Source of the DNA: a virus
Strand: one strand, 5' to 3'
DNA length: 23,075 nt
IMG/VR virus record: IMGVR_UViG_3300022928_000942
Coordinates: 1 to 23,075 of that record
This document shows, piece after piece, positions 6,671 to 14,669 of the stretch. Below the pieces are notes generated by a model that worked only from the letters and a program-made list of their open reading frames with translations, searched no databases and was not told the origin of the DNA. Numbering within the stretch: position 1 is the stretch's first letter; every line of letters begins with the position of its first letter. The position numbers were made by a program, and so were the translations under genes.

Positions 6671-8438
6671 CAATCAAACTCTGCATATCAATTTCTTTGA
6701 TTATTTGTCGCTCAACTCGCTTCGACACCTTGTCTGCCTTACCCAACTTCTCGGAACGACAGTAGTACAGCGTTTTCAGACCTTGCTTCCACGCTAGATA
6801 GTGTGCAGCATGTAGGTACTTGATGTTCACATCAGGGCGGAAGAATAGATTGAGTGATTGCGCTTGGTCAATAAACTTCTGTCGATCAGCCGCGTGTTCA
6901 ATCACCCAGCGTTGATCAATCTCCATAGCTGTCTTGTACACATCCTTTTCCCAATCAGTCAAAAAGGACAGTTGCTGTACAGAACCATCGTTTGCTATGA
7001 TTGACGACCAAGTTTCATCATAATCGACTTTTTCACCTGCTGAAATTCGCTCTTTAATAAGACCATCCAAATGCTTATTTTTGTTGAGGAAGGCACCCGA
7101 TATGGTGTCTTGCCTGTAAGCGTTCGCCCTAAATGGCTCAATGGACGGCGAAGTGTTTCCCATAATAATACTAGAACTAGCGTTGGGAGCGATAGCCATA
7201 ACATGACTAAATCTTCGCCCTGTGCCCTTCGCATCAGGAGCCTCACCTCTAGCATTCCCAAGTTGTAAATTCGCTTCATCTAACTTTCCTCTTATCAGTT
7301 TGAACATTCTCATGTTTGCACCCTTGGCTACAGCACTTTCCCAAGGAAGATTTTTCTTTTGCAGGTAGGCATGAAAGCCTAGTGCGCCGATACCAATGCT
7401 ACGTTCTTGTGTAGCAGAGAATATTGCACGGGCTACAGTATCAGGAGCTTCATCGATGAAGTACTGTAGCACATTATCTAGCATTTCTGCCATGTCTTTT
7501 AGAAACTGTGGGTCTTTTGACCATGCATCGTAGTGTTCTAAGTTGACAGATGAAAGGCAACACACTGCGGTTCGTTGCTCGTTTGTAGGTAGAATGATCT
7601 CAGAGCATAGATTGCTTTGATGAATCTTCAGTCCCAAATCTTTCTGAAACTGAGGCATCGTTCGATTGCTTGTATCGATGAAATGTAGATACGGTTCGCC
7701 TGTTTCCATTCTCAATTCTAGTATCTTCTGCCACAAGTACTTGGCTGATACAGTCTCACGAATAGCTCCGGAGTGTGGGTCACATAAGTTCCAGCCATCA
7801 TCTGCTTCTGGGTCAACCATACATCGTTCAATGATTTCCATGAATCTGTCAGTGATGTTGATACCGTGATGTAAGTTTAGGCAACGCAGATTTTGATCAC
7901 CAGTGGGCTTACGCATATCGAGGAACAAGAGTATATCTGGATGGCTGATATCGAGGTAAGCGGCATAACTTCCGCGTCTAGTTTTGCCTTGTCGATAAGC
8001 CAGGGTACTTGCATCGTATGTTTTGAGGTGAGGTAAGACACCAGTTGACTTGTCGCCTGCGCTGCGAATACCAAAGCCAATACCAACACCGCCACCAAGC
8101 ATACTGAGCCACGATGTTTCTGAATAGTTTTGAACAAGTCCTTCAGCAGTGTCTTCGATGAAATTAAGGAAGCAAGATATAGGCATGCCTCTTTTGTTTT
8201 TACCAAACGAGAGAATTGGGGTTGAATAAGAAAGCCAGTGTTTCGACGCATAATCGTATAATCTTTGTGAGTGTTCAGGTGATGATCCAAATTGTTTGCT
8301 GACATAGGCAAACCTATGTTGAGGGCTAGTCTCATCGTCACGCATGTAACTTTCTTGTAGACGTTGAGCGCCTAGCTTATCAAATAGTTCATCGCGTGAT
8401 AAATCTATTTGTAGCCCCATATATTCTTGTTTTGCCAT
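6639..8438 (-). CDS. nrdA: Ribonucleotide reductase class I, large subunit
   Basis: The protein is 599 residues from the ATG at 8438 (AAAGAG upstream); a longer frame to 8471 overlaps thyX and is less likely. Key residues are all present: Cys89 and Cys293/294 (redox pair region), Asn276, Cys278 and Glu280 in NLCSE (thiyl radical site), Tyr558-Tyr559 (radical transfer), and a C-terminal CVAC (Cys594, Cys597) that is reduced by glutaredoxin. It is about 160 residues shorter than E. coli NrdA, and the N-terminus starts near the catalytic barrel, so the regulatory ATP-cone is absent; dATP feedback through that domain is therefore not expected. It works with NrdB and the adjacent glutaredoxin. Confidence 0.95.
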   Translation of the reverse strand: MAKQEYMGLQIDLSRDELFDKLGAQRLQESYMRDDETSPQHRFAYVSKQFGSSPEHSQRLYDYASKHWLSYSTPILSFGKNKRGMPISCFLNFIEDTAEGLVQNYSETSWLSMLGGGVGIGFGIRSAGDKSTGVLPHLKTYDASTLAYRQGKTRRGSYAAYLDISHPDILLFLDMRKPTGDQNLRCLNLHHGINITDRFMEIIERCMVDPEADDGWNLCDPHSGAIRETVSAKYLWQKILELRMETGEPYLHFIDTSNRTMPQFQKDLGLKIHQSNLCSEIILPTNEQRTAVCCLSSVNLEHYDAWSKDPQFLKDMAEMLDNVLQYFIDEAPDTVARAIFSATQERSIGIGALGFHAYLQKKNLPWESAVAKGANMRMFKLIRGKLDEANLQLGNARGEAPDAKGTGRRFSHVMAIAPNASSSIIMGNTSPSIEPFRANAYRQDTISGAFLNKNKHLDGLIKERISAGEKVDYDETWSSIIANDGSVQQLSFLTDWEKDVYKTAMEIDQRWVIEHAADRQKFIDQAQSLNLFFRPDVNIKYLHAAHYLAWKQGLKTLYYCRSEKLGKADKVSKRVERQIIKEIDMQSLIDEDNCVACEG

Positions 8439-8448
8439 ATGTTTCTCT

Positions 8449-9138
8449 TTATTTTTGAATGATGATATCATTTAGTGCTGAAATGACTGAGGGAAAATGT
8501 GCCCCCATGATGGACCAGCAAGCGGATGCAATTTCTGCGTGTTCTTTCTGCGTACCGTTTCCCATGCGTAACTCACAGTAGTGAATCCATGATCGCAAAC
8601 TACCTGCCATATACAGAACGGTTTCTGTGTTGCCTTCTGGTAGAACGGCTCTTGCTTGTTCTTTTGCGATACCCTTATCTAGGGCCCATTCGTAAGTCTC
8701 TTGCGCTCTTCTAATAAGATCTTTCTGCTTCATGTTCCAATCTTCAGCGATCCTATCACCTTCTTTGTACAAAGGATGCTGATCCAACTCAATAGAGTTT
8801 TGTCTATTCTTTGGATCTTGCATTCTGCATTCTCGCTCTACAAAATTAGTAGCTTTAGCATAACGTTGACTAAATTCTTGGAAGCTAAAACTACGATGGC
8901 GCAGTATTTGCTTTGCGATGTCCCGTGTTGTTGTAATCTCAATTGTCATGTGAACCATTTCAAAAGGAGACCAGTGATTTTCGTTGATTAAATATTTCAG
9001 TAATTTCGGTGCTGTTTCTTTGTTCGATTGGTTAGCTGGGTTGCTCACTCTAGCCGCATATGCTACCAGCTCTTCGGCGGTGTTGCAGTCTGTTGTTGCA
9101 TTTGGCTTGCTCAATGCGATCAGGTTGACCTTGCTCAT
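8449..9138 (-). CDS. thyX: Flavin-dependent thymidylate synthase
   Basis: ThyX methylates dUMP to dTMP using FAD, NADPH and methylenetetrahydrofolate. The signature RHRSFSFQEFS (residues 80-90) is the ThyX motif RHRX7S, followed by QRY. The C-terminal SLRSWIHYCELRM and the following HAEI segment also match the family. At about 230 residues it is full length. The start is ambiguous: ATG at 9147 overlaps the primase stop but has a GGAAG only 2-4 bases away. ATG at 9138, just after that stop, gives the same site a spacing of about 11-12 and is preferred. It lies between primase and nrdA in the nucleotide cluster. Confidence 0.95.
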   Translation of the reverse strand: MSKVNLIALSKPNATTDCNTAEELVAYAARVSNPANQSNKETAPKLLKYLINENHWSPFEMVHMTIEITTTRDIAKQILRHRSFSFQEFSQRYAKATNFVERECRMQDPKNRQNSIELDQHPLYKEGDRIAEDWNMKQKDLIRRAQETYEWALDKGIAKEQARAVLPEGNTETVLYMAGSLRSWIHYCELRMGNGTQKEHAEIASACWSIMGAHFPSVISALNDIIIQK

Positions 9139-9140
9139 AA

Positions 9141-10163
9141 TTAACATTTCTTCCAGTTAGTAAATTTTAGTTCTGCTGTGAGATTTTTATATGTATTATC
9201 ATTTATAATTTTCTGAATTTCTAGGGGCTTCATGCCGTCTAGAACCATCTCATTTATGTCTTTACCTGCGATTGAGTCAGGCCAGATACATATAGAAAAC
9301 CCGTCTTTGATATACTTATACATCAGTTTACATAGCTCTAAATTCTTAGGCTGATTATCAAACACAATAGTAGTGAGCGATAAAGGCAAGTTCAATCGTT
9401 CAATCTGATTGAAAGCAACACCTGCGCATGCAATAGCGTTGTCTAAGAATAGACTATCAAGAGGACCCTCAACTACAGTGATAGGCTGTGTCTTATCAAC
9501 CGTATCGAGTCCAAATACTGTAGGAGCAGACTCATCTACTTTTACCATGATGTATCGTAACGCTTCACCTCTCATCGCTCGTAAGGTGACGCCTGTGAGT
9601 CTCCCATGCTCATTGCAGAAGGGTATCACAAGTCTAGGTTCGCTAGTTGTTATTGATGCCCTGTACTTGTTATTCAGTTGCACAATGTCTCGCACATCAG
9701 AAATGTAGTACAGTCGCTTTGTAGCTTCATCAGGAAGCATCCGAGAGTCACAGTATTCTACTGCCTCATGATCATAAGGTAGTGAGTATACTGAGTCAAA
9801 AAGATTCTGCCATAGAGGCTTAAAGGGAGGGGGATTGTCAAACACTGTCTTCACTCTAGCTTCAGTGCCAAACTTCTTCGCGCTGCCACCTGTAGCATAA
9901 CGTTCTAGGACATATTCTTTGTACAACAGTCCGTCTAGCTGCTTGAGCATAGACCCAAAGTGTGCGCTGTGTTGACAGTTGTGGCACTTATACATCAGGT
10001 CTTCTCCTTTGCGAAAGAAGTAACCTCGCATCTTGCGTTTGTTTTTTTGTGAGTCACCACAGATAGGGCAACGAACATTCCAGAGAAAGTTATCTTTCTT
10101 CTTGAATAGCTCGAAACGATGGGTGATTTGCGTCAGAAATTTGATATCAATATATAAGCTCAT
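9141..10163 (-). CDS. DNA primase, T4 gp61 type
   Basis: The 340-residue protein has an N-terminal zinc site, Cys32, Cys35, Cys60 and Cys63 (CPIC and CHNC), and a central TOPRIM-like fold. In the latter, VEGPLDSLF gives the catalytic Glu232, FDNQ the acidic strand (about 268-271) and GKDINEM a further Asp (302). This matches single-chain phage primases of the gp61 type that lay RNA primers with the replicative helicase. The ATG lies seven bases after the -10 box of a consensus sigma-70 promoter and has no visible Shine-Dalgarno, so a leaderless message is predicted. It is first in the replication/nucleotide unit. Confidence 0.9.
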   Translation of the reverse strand: MSLYIDIKFLTQITHRFELFKKKDNFLWNVRCPICGDSQKNKRKMRGYFFRKGEDLMYKCHNCQHSAHFGSMLKQLDGLLYKEYVLERYATGGSAKKFGTEARVKTVFDNPPPFKPLWQNLFDSVYSLPYDHEAVEYCDSRMLPDEATKRLYYISDVRDIVQLNNKYRASITTSEPRLVIPFCNEHGRLTGVTLRAMRGEALRYIMVKVDESAPTVFGLDTVDKTQPITVVEGPLDSLFLDNAIACAGVAFNQIERLNLPLSLTTIVFDNQPKNLELCKLMYKYIKDGFSICIWPDSIAGKDINEMVLDGMKPLEIQKIINDNTYKNLTAELKFTNWKKC

Positions 10164-10170
10164 AACAAGT

Positions 10171-10199
10171 ATTATACTGCATACTGACTAAGATGTCAA
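10171..10199 (-). promoter_or_regulatory. Consensus sigma-70 promoter for primase-nrd unit
   Basis: On the minus strand, TTGACA (10199-10194) and TATAAT (10176-10171) are exact and separated by exactly 17 bases. The -35 box overlaps the stop codon of the tail-anchored coiled-coil gene, and the primase ATG begins seven bases after the -10 box. This is the early-type promoter expected for recognition by unmodified host RNA polymerase. Confidence 0.85.
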
Positions 10200-10690
10200 G
10201 AAATCATTTCCAATATGGTCGAAGCGTTTGCAATGAGAAAACCTACTACCATAGCACCGCCCATAACTAGCCATTGTCGCTGTTCTAGTTGTACTACTCT
10301 ATCTTCTAGCTTGTTAACGTCTTCCACACTCTCGCGGATACTGTTTCTTATCATACTTTTGAGTTGATCAATAGCTTCCATTACTCTGCGGGTGTCCTCT
10401 TTCATCTCTGATTGCAACTCTCTACCCTGCGTAGTAATTCTTGAATGTATTTCCTTATTAGAATTTTCAACATCTTTTCGTCTTGATTCAAACAACGAAA
10501 ATATTTCGTTTTGTTTAGTGCTATGTGTGTTCAATTTTGCTTCGTGTACAGCAAGCATTTGATTCACTGCATTTGAAATGTCAGTTATTTTCTCAATAGC
10601 GGTGTCCATGCGGTGAAACAGTTGCCCCATTTGTTTCACATCGTTTTCGACAATTGCTAATCGAGTTTCGTATTCGCTATTAGTTGACAT
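10196..10690 (-). CDS. Tail-anchored coiled-coil protein
   Basis: Of 164 residues, about 1-135 are hydrophilic with heptad-like spacing, predicting a long coiled coil. A single hydrophobic segment (about 139-160, WLVMGGAMVVGFLIANAST) ends the protein, so it should be anchored by its C-terminus with the coil in the cytoplasm. The architecture recalls small phage proteins of the XhlA type, but no sequence motif confirms that. AAGGAAA precedes the ATG, which overlaps the upstream gene by 11 bases. Its stop codon lies in the -35 box of the primase promoter. The function is unknown; a role in lysis or membrane association is only a guess. Confidence 0.7.
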   Translation of the reverse strand: MSTNSEYETRLAIVENDVKQMGQLFHRMDTAIEKITDISNAVNQMLAVHEAKLNTHSTKQNEIFSLFESRRKDVENSNKEIHSRITTQGRELQSEMKEDTRRVMEAIDQLKSMIRNSIRESVEDVNKLEDRVVQLEQRQWLVMGGAMVVGFLIANASTILEMIS

Positions 10691-11213
10691 TTTCCTTCTT
10701 TCGTTTCTTCTTTCGTTGAACCATAGGCATGAAAACTGGATCGCGACCTGGCTCTCTTTGGTCTGCGGGTCCAGTACCTATACCAGCAATGCCGCCACCG
10801 CCTACACCCATTTCTTCCATATGAAAGTTTTTGAATGTGAGCATATCATTATGTTCTAAAAGTTTACTTTGTGCCTGAACAGCTTCTTCTGTCATATAAA
10901 GGTCGAGGAGAGATTCCAGTTCTCCCTGATCGTGATCCATCTCTGATGATTCACGCAGTATAGCAATAGCGGCTGCAAATGTCAAGAGTCTTTTTGCGTT
11001 TCGATCAGGGGATTTCATAAGTGCTTTCTGCACCTTGAATACAAATCTTTGTAGAAGTGAATATGAGTCGAGTTCTTCGGAAGACTGAGGATCTTTTAGC
11101 TTCTCTCCGTCCTTATCAATGATACCCATTCTGAAGGCATCGCTACGTTCAATTGGGGTAGCCAACATTCGGAGTATTCTATATGCTACTACCGCATCTA
11201 CAAAACGTGACAT
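10680..11213 (-). CDS. Conserved phage protein, possibly virion-associated
   Basis: The 177-residue protein begins MSRFVDAVVAYRILRMLATP. I recall this opening from a widespread family in marine tailed phages, often followed by a segment with LLQRFVFKVQKAL as here (about residues 54-66). The middle is helical; from about 136 there is a Gly-rich stretch (GVGGGGIAGIGTGP) and a strongly basic C-terminus (KKKRKK). Family members have no assigned function that I can name. The start overlaps the upstream stop as TAATG. Co-location with the structural genes to the right suggests a role in the particle. Confidence 0.7.
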   Translation of the reverse strand: MSRFVDAVVAYRILRMLATPIERSDAFRMGIIDKDGEKLKDPQSSEELDSYSLLQRFVFKVQKALMKSPDRNAKRLLTFAAAIAILRESSEMDHDQGELESLLDLYMTEEAVQAQSKLLEHNDMLTFKNFHMEEMGVGGGGIAGIGTGPADQREPGRDPVFMPMVQRKKKRKKENVN

Positions 11214-11581
11214 TACAGCTTCCTCAGTGTTTCTAGTACATACCCATCTAATGGTATATACGGCTCGTTGCTTCCTATCTGTTCTAGTGGCACTCTATTG
11301 ATGAATACTAGAAATGACTTTAAAATCGCCCAATACTTTTCTTCTATTCTAAAGAAAAGCAAGGGAGTTGCCGCATTATCAAAAACATTGTACAACACCG
11401 TCAAGTGATTGAGTATTAATCTTTCACTCAATACACCCGAAGTTTCGTAACGTCGGAAGAGTCTTTTGACATACTTGAATCTTTTCAAGTCATCTTCCAT
11501 ATCAGCCATCCCTTCACACGCCGGGTTGTTATAGTTTTTAATTGCGAAAATTAAATAATTTTCATCATTTAGTTCAGTCAT
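11213..11581 (-). CDS. Conserved phage protein, DUF7207-like
   Basis: The 122-residue helical protein has DDLKRFKYVKRLFRRYE (about residues 29-45), LILNHLTVLYNVF (about 55-67) and a hydrophobic LKSFLVFIN. From memory these match a family of small proteins conserved across T4-like and other tailed phages, sometimes listed as DUF7207. It has no known function. There is no obvious Shine-Dalgarno; it starts nine bases after the stop of the MADQKISELT gene, so translation may depend on coupling. It overlaps the next gene by one base (TAATG), suggesting paired production. Confidence 0.75.
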   Translation of the reverse strand: MTELNDENYLIFAIKNYNNPACEGMADMEDDLKRFKYVKRLFRRYETSGVLSERLILNHLTVLYNVFDNAATPLLFFRIEEKYWAILKSFLVFINRVPLEQIGSNEPYIPLDGYVLETLRKL

Positions 11582-11590
11582 TCATATTGG

Positions 11591-12034
11591 TTACGTTGAC
11601 GTAGCCGTTCCACCTATCATATACCATTTCGTGTTAGTATATATAAGCGTCGCGGTCTTGCCAGCGGCATCAAATACGATTGTGTCCTGTGCTAAATCTG
11701 AGTCATCCAATGTTAATGTATTGCTACTTGTGTTAGATGTGCAGATAATTACCTTTATTTGGCCTTCTACACCAGCTGCAATAGTCAGTGTACCGGCACT
11801 TGTAGCATTCGTAATGTAACTGATATTAGTAGCAACTGAGACAGCACCTGGTTGGGTTATTGTCTCAGCTCCTGTTAACGATACCTTACCCGAGAAACTG
11901 GCAGGTGTAGCAATTGCTGAAAAGAAATTAGCCACTGTAATCTTATTGTTCGCACTACTACGAGCTAATACGATATTATCTGTATTAGCGGTTGTAGTAA
12001 CTGCGGTCAACTCACTGATTTTTTGATCTGCCAT
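11591..12034 (-). CDS. Probable virion structural protein
   Basis: The 147-residue protein begins MADQKISELTAVTT, an opening I recall from many phage head-fibre, decoration and tail-fibre proteins. It continues as Thr/Ser/Ala/Asn-rich, beta-strand-like sequence with no charged helices. The segment NTLTLDDSDLAQDTIVF and the ending TKWYMIGGTATST fit a small beta-structured head or fibre protein. The start has AGGAG seven bases upstream. It directly follows two other probable surface proteins (12045-13278), so capsid decoration is the best guess. It does not resemble a full-length fibre. Confidence 0.7.
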   Translation of the reverse strand: MADQKISELTAVTTTANTDNIVLARSSANNKITVANFFSAIATPASFSGKVSLTGAETITQPGAVSVATNISYITNATSAGTLTIAAGVEGQIKVIICTSNTSSNTLTLDDSDLAQDTIVFDAAGKTATLIYTNTKWYMIGGTATST

Positions 12035-12044
12035 TTTCTAACTC

Positions 12045-12485
12045 CTAGGTGATTTCGTTGTCAAAATCTATAGTAAAATGCTCATCAGCAGGATATAGCT
12101 TAGACGTAACAGTGACTGAATGTTCAGTATTGTGCGCCAATCGTTCTACCAATAATGCATGATCCGTAGTATACACTATGGGATCTGCTTCGGAACATTT
12201 AAAGTATGTTACCAACGTATCACCTAATGCGTTCTCAGTGCTCCATACGGCGCCGTGTTGACAGTTCAAATTAGCCTCACAATCTCTATGGGGATTTACA
12301 TCCCCCATATCGTGCAGTGACCAATCAGATGCTAATGTATCATCAGCGACTACGCCATATATTGCATTGAGTTCGGTAGCGTAGTCTTCTCCCTGTCTAG
12401 AGGCAGCTTCATACGTATCCTTGAAGAAGGATGTACCATCTTCCTTCACTTCAGTAATTACTAACACTCTTCGTGAGATTGTCAT
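12045..12485 (-). CDS. Unknown protein in the structural block
   Basis: The 146-residue acidic protein begins with a strand, RRVLVITEVKEDGTSFF, and has three cysteines (about residues 69, 74 and 97) and no membrane segment. I do not recognise it. Its position between the Hoc-like Ig protein and the MADQKISELT protein, with gaps of four and ten bases, suggests a small virion or assembly protein. The start has GAGG about ten bases upstream. The Cys-x4-Cys pair could bind metal, but there is no fourth ligand pair to support a zinc finger. Confidence 0.6.
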   Translation of the reverse strand: MTISRRVLVITEVKEDGTSFFKDTYEAASRQGEDYATELNAIYGVVADDTLASDWSLHDMGDVNPHRDCEANLNCQHGAVWSTENALGDTLVTYFKCSEADPIVYTTDHALLVERLAHNTEHSVTVTSKLYPADEHFTIDFDNEIT

Positions 12486-12489
12486 GAGA

Positions 12490-13278
12490 TTATGCCTCTG
12501 TCAACGTTGCCGCAGAAGATGTTACGCTATCAGCACCTGTAGCAGAAATAATCACGCGGTACTGATATGTATCAAGACCAGTGTTATCAGAAACAGCTAG
12601 TGTAGCAGTAGTGAAGTCGCTGTATACTGCGCCATCAATTGTACCGTCAACCGTAACCCAGTTAGAACCACTGTCCAGAGAACGTTCCCATTGGAATGTC
12701 TGTGTGCCGCCTGTGCCAGTGATAGTAGATACCACTGCGAATGTTACTGCCGTGCCTGTTGCATCAGATCGACTTGCAGGTTGCGTAGTAATAGCAATGC
12801 GGAAGTCTTCAAAGACTACATCTTCAGCATCACCCGTGATGCCGTTCTTAGACATAGCAACAAGTGTTTCAACAATTTTCCGAGAGCCGTTAGTGCGAAC
12901 ATGCACCCAACCAGCGTGTGCGGCACCCTCAACATCGTTGTTGGCTGCCATTTCGTTTTCGTCAACACCAAAAACTGTTTCGGATGAATATCCACCAACA
13001 GAGTTAAAGCTCATCATTGTCGGCTTTTCGCTCAATGTGTAAGAAGCACCAGCTGATTGAGCAACAATAGCTGCACCAGCTGTATCAGCGTCAACAACTG
13101 TTGCATTCGTATCATCAGCAATAGCTGTGATTCTAAAATCAATGGAGTTGGCAGTGAGGATATCACCTACTGCGGCTTCCGTAGTAAAGGCAGTTGATGT
13201 GCCTGTTACAGCTCCATCAGTGCCAAGGGCGATAGTGCCCGATGCAGTTTTGTTGTCTGCTTTTCCCCAACCTGACAT
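12490..13278 (-). CDS. Hoc-like capsid decoration protein with Ig-like domain
   Basis: The 262-residue protein starts MSGWGKADNKTASGT, followed by a small beta-rich region of the kind seen in marine phage structural proteins. Residues about 163-262 form an Ig-like domain: a TTQPASRS strand, the core Trp197 in FQWERSLD, and a YQYRVIISATG strand (Tyr240) where the second Cys of Ig folds often lies. It has low charge and is rich in Thr, Ala and Ser. Ig domains on T4-like heads (Hoc) are thought to bind surface carbohydrate. AAGGAG lies seven bases before the ATG. It probably decorates the capsid or another exposed surface; which one is not shown. Confidence 0.75.
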   Translation of the reverse strand: MSGWGKADNKTASGTIALGTDGAVTGTSTAFTTEAAVGDILTANSIDFRITAIADDTNATVVDADTAGAAIVAQSAGASYTLSEKPTMMSFNSVGGYSSETVFGVDENEMAANNDVEGAAHAGWVHVRTNGSRKIVETLVAMSKNGITGDAEDVVFEDFRIAITTQPASRSDATGTAVTFAVVSTITGTGGTQTFQWERSLDSGSNWVTVDGTIDGAVYSDFTTATLAVSDNTGLDTYQYRVIISATGADSVTSSAATLTEA

Positions 13279-13289
13279 ATGATTCTCCT

Positions 13290-14630
13290 TTAAAAGTTTG
13301 TGTCTTTAGCATGTTGTGTAATTTGTTGTACATACGCCCGCATGTTCTGATCCACTACAGACTCTACTTCAGGAGTCTGGGTCTCAACTACTTCAGGCTC
13401 AATAATCTCGTTCGCATCCAAGTCGCTTTCTTGCATAGTTCCTTTAGGCGACATCATTTTACCTTGTGTCGCGCTAGTATTATGAGGAGCAGCGTTGCGT
13501 TTGGACTTTTGGTATTCGTTGTATTCTTTACGTCTTTTAGCATTAGCCATTTTCTCAGCAGGAGTCATGTCGCTGACTTTTTTCTTGACAGCGGGCGTAG
13601 ACTTCATTAAAGATGCGCGGGCTGCTGGATTGCTCATGTTGCTTGGACCAGCGTCTTTACCAAATCCTTTCAACTTGATAGCTTCGTCAATCTCGGTGTC
13701 TTCGTTCTTTGCTTTATGTGCAGCATCGACTGTAGTGAAGAATTTCTTCTTCTCATCGTCATCCATTTGATCAAGTGATTTGCCAGACTTCTTCAGCATG
13801 GCAGCGAACTTCTCTTTGTAACTCATTTCCATTACTGGTTCCTCTGTTGTGTATTCTACGCTCTCTGATTTCCAACCACCACCTGCTTTCTTATATTCTT
13901 TAGCAGCCCAGCCGTTAGCGTAGGCAGAGGGGTAAACGTCAAACTTAGACTTAGCAGCAGAAATTTTAGATGCCCAAAGTTTAGGATTGGTTGGTGTGTT
14001 CTTTTCTTCGATTGTTTCCAATTCTTCTTTTTGCAACTTTCTTGTTGTGCTAGAATATGTGTTCAATTCGTAAGGATGTGAACCGCCTTTGTTGTAAACT
14101 TGCATATGAATCATATGCTTCTTACCGCTTTTGTGTGTAGCAGGAATGTTTACTCGGGTTGTCTTACCTGAACCAGGACGCTTGGAATCCAATCCAATGT
14201 GCTGTGCTTTGTCATCTTGCGAAGATGTTAGACCGCTTTTAGCGTGATGGTCAAATGCGTGATTGACAGCATCAGTGTATGACTTATGTCCAGTCTTATA
14301 TGACTCGCTGAACATATCAAGTTCAAATTCTTCTTCGGTGAGTTCAGCTTCTTCTGTCTGATAGCGTGTTTTTTGTGTGTGCATTTTCGCTTTCTGAAAT
14401 ACAGTGTCATCGCCTGTTACAATGTACATCAGCGAGTCCATTACTTTAGCAACAGCGGCACGCTCAGTTGGTGCGAGTGTTTGCCCTGCTTGTAATTTAT
14501 CTAAACCGCGATGCAGCATTGGAAGTTGTGCAGGTGACATCATACCTTGACGCACTAGCATGTCTAGCTTTCTCATTCGGTCTGTCTTTTCTCCAAGCAA
14601 TACGCGCTTGATAGCAGGAATATCCGACAT
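13290..14630 (-). CDS. Modular virion-associated protein (helical plus DUF5872-like)
   Basis: The preferred start at 14630 has GGAGAAACAC before it and follows an exact late promoter (446 residues; the frame opens four codons earlier). Modules seen: a helical N-terminus (1-85) with LVRQGMMSPAQLPML; a beta-like section (about 140-195) containing RPGSGKTTRV; and a segment at 215-254 with NPKLWASKI, KFDVYPSAYANGWAAKEY and GGGW, recalled as DUF5872-like. A Lys-rich C-terminal half contains KGFGKDAGPSNMSNP. Linkers are acidic and hold [LI]-x-E sites, including IDE then Ala (314-317). This design recalls mosaic internal virion proteins of marine T4-like phages. No enzyme activity is evident. Confidence 0.7.
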   Translation of the reverse strand: MSDIPAIKRVLLGEKTDRMRKLDMLVRQGMMSPAQLPMLHRGLDKLQAGQTLAPTERAAVAKVMDSLMYIVTGDDTVFQKAKMHTQKTRYQTEEAELTEEEFELDMFSESYKTGHKSYTDAVNHAFDHHAKSGLTSSQDDKAQHIGLDSKRPGSGKTTRVNIPATHKSGKKHMIHMQVYNKGGSHPYELNTYSSTTRKLQKEELETIEEKNTPTNPKLWASKISAAKSKFDVYPSAYANGWAAKEYKKAGGGWKSESVEYTTEEPVMEMSYKEKFAAMLKKSGKSLDQMDDDEKKKFFTTVDAAHKAKNEDTEIDEAIKLKGFGKDAGPSNMSNPAARASLMKSTPAVKKKVSDMTPAEKMANAKRRKEYNEYQKSKRNAAPHNTSATQGKMMSPKGTMQESDLDANEIIEPEVVETQTPEVESVVDQNMRAYVQQITQHAKDTNF

Positions 14631-14657
14631 GTGTTTCTCCAAGTATTTGTTTAATTA

Positions 14658-14665
14658 TATTTATA
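14658..14665 (-). promoter_or_regulatory. T4-type late promoter
   Basis: Exact TATAAATA four bases after the oxygenase gene's stop and 27 bases before the ATG at 14630, with GGAG in between. It starts the transcript for the modular protein and the structural block to the left. Confidence 0.75.
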
Positions 14666-14669
14666 AGAA

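Noticed and set aside
8449-8471. nrdA start at 8471 inside thyX
   Set aside because: The extra 11 residues have no ribosome site, while ATG 8438 has an AG-rich site and lies in the gap after thyX.
12581-13042. Plus-strand frames opposite the Ig-domain protein
   Set aside because: They are antisense to a clearly coding gene, with no motif and no promoter or ribosome site.
14151-14180. Walker A-like GSGKTT in the modular protein
   Set aside because: It lies in a beta-like region with no preceding hydrophobic strand, no Walker B and no other ATPase element, so it is probably coincidental.
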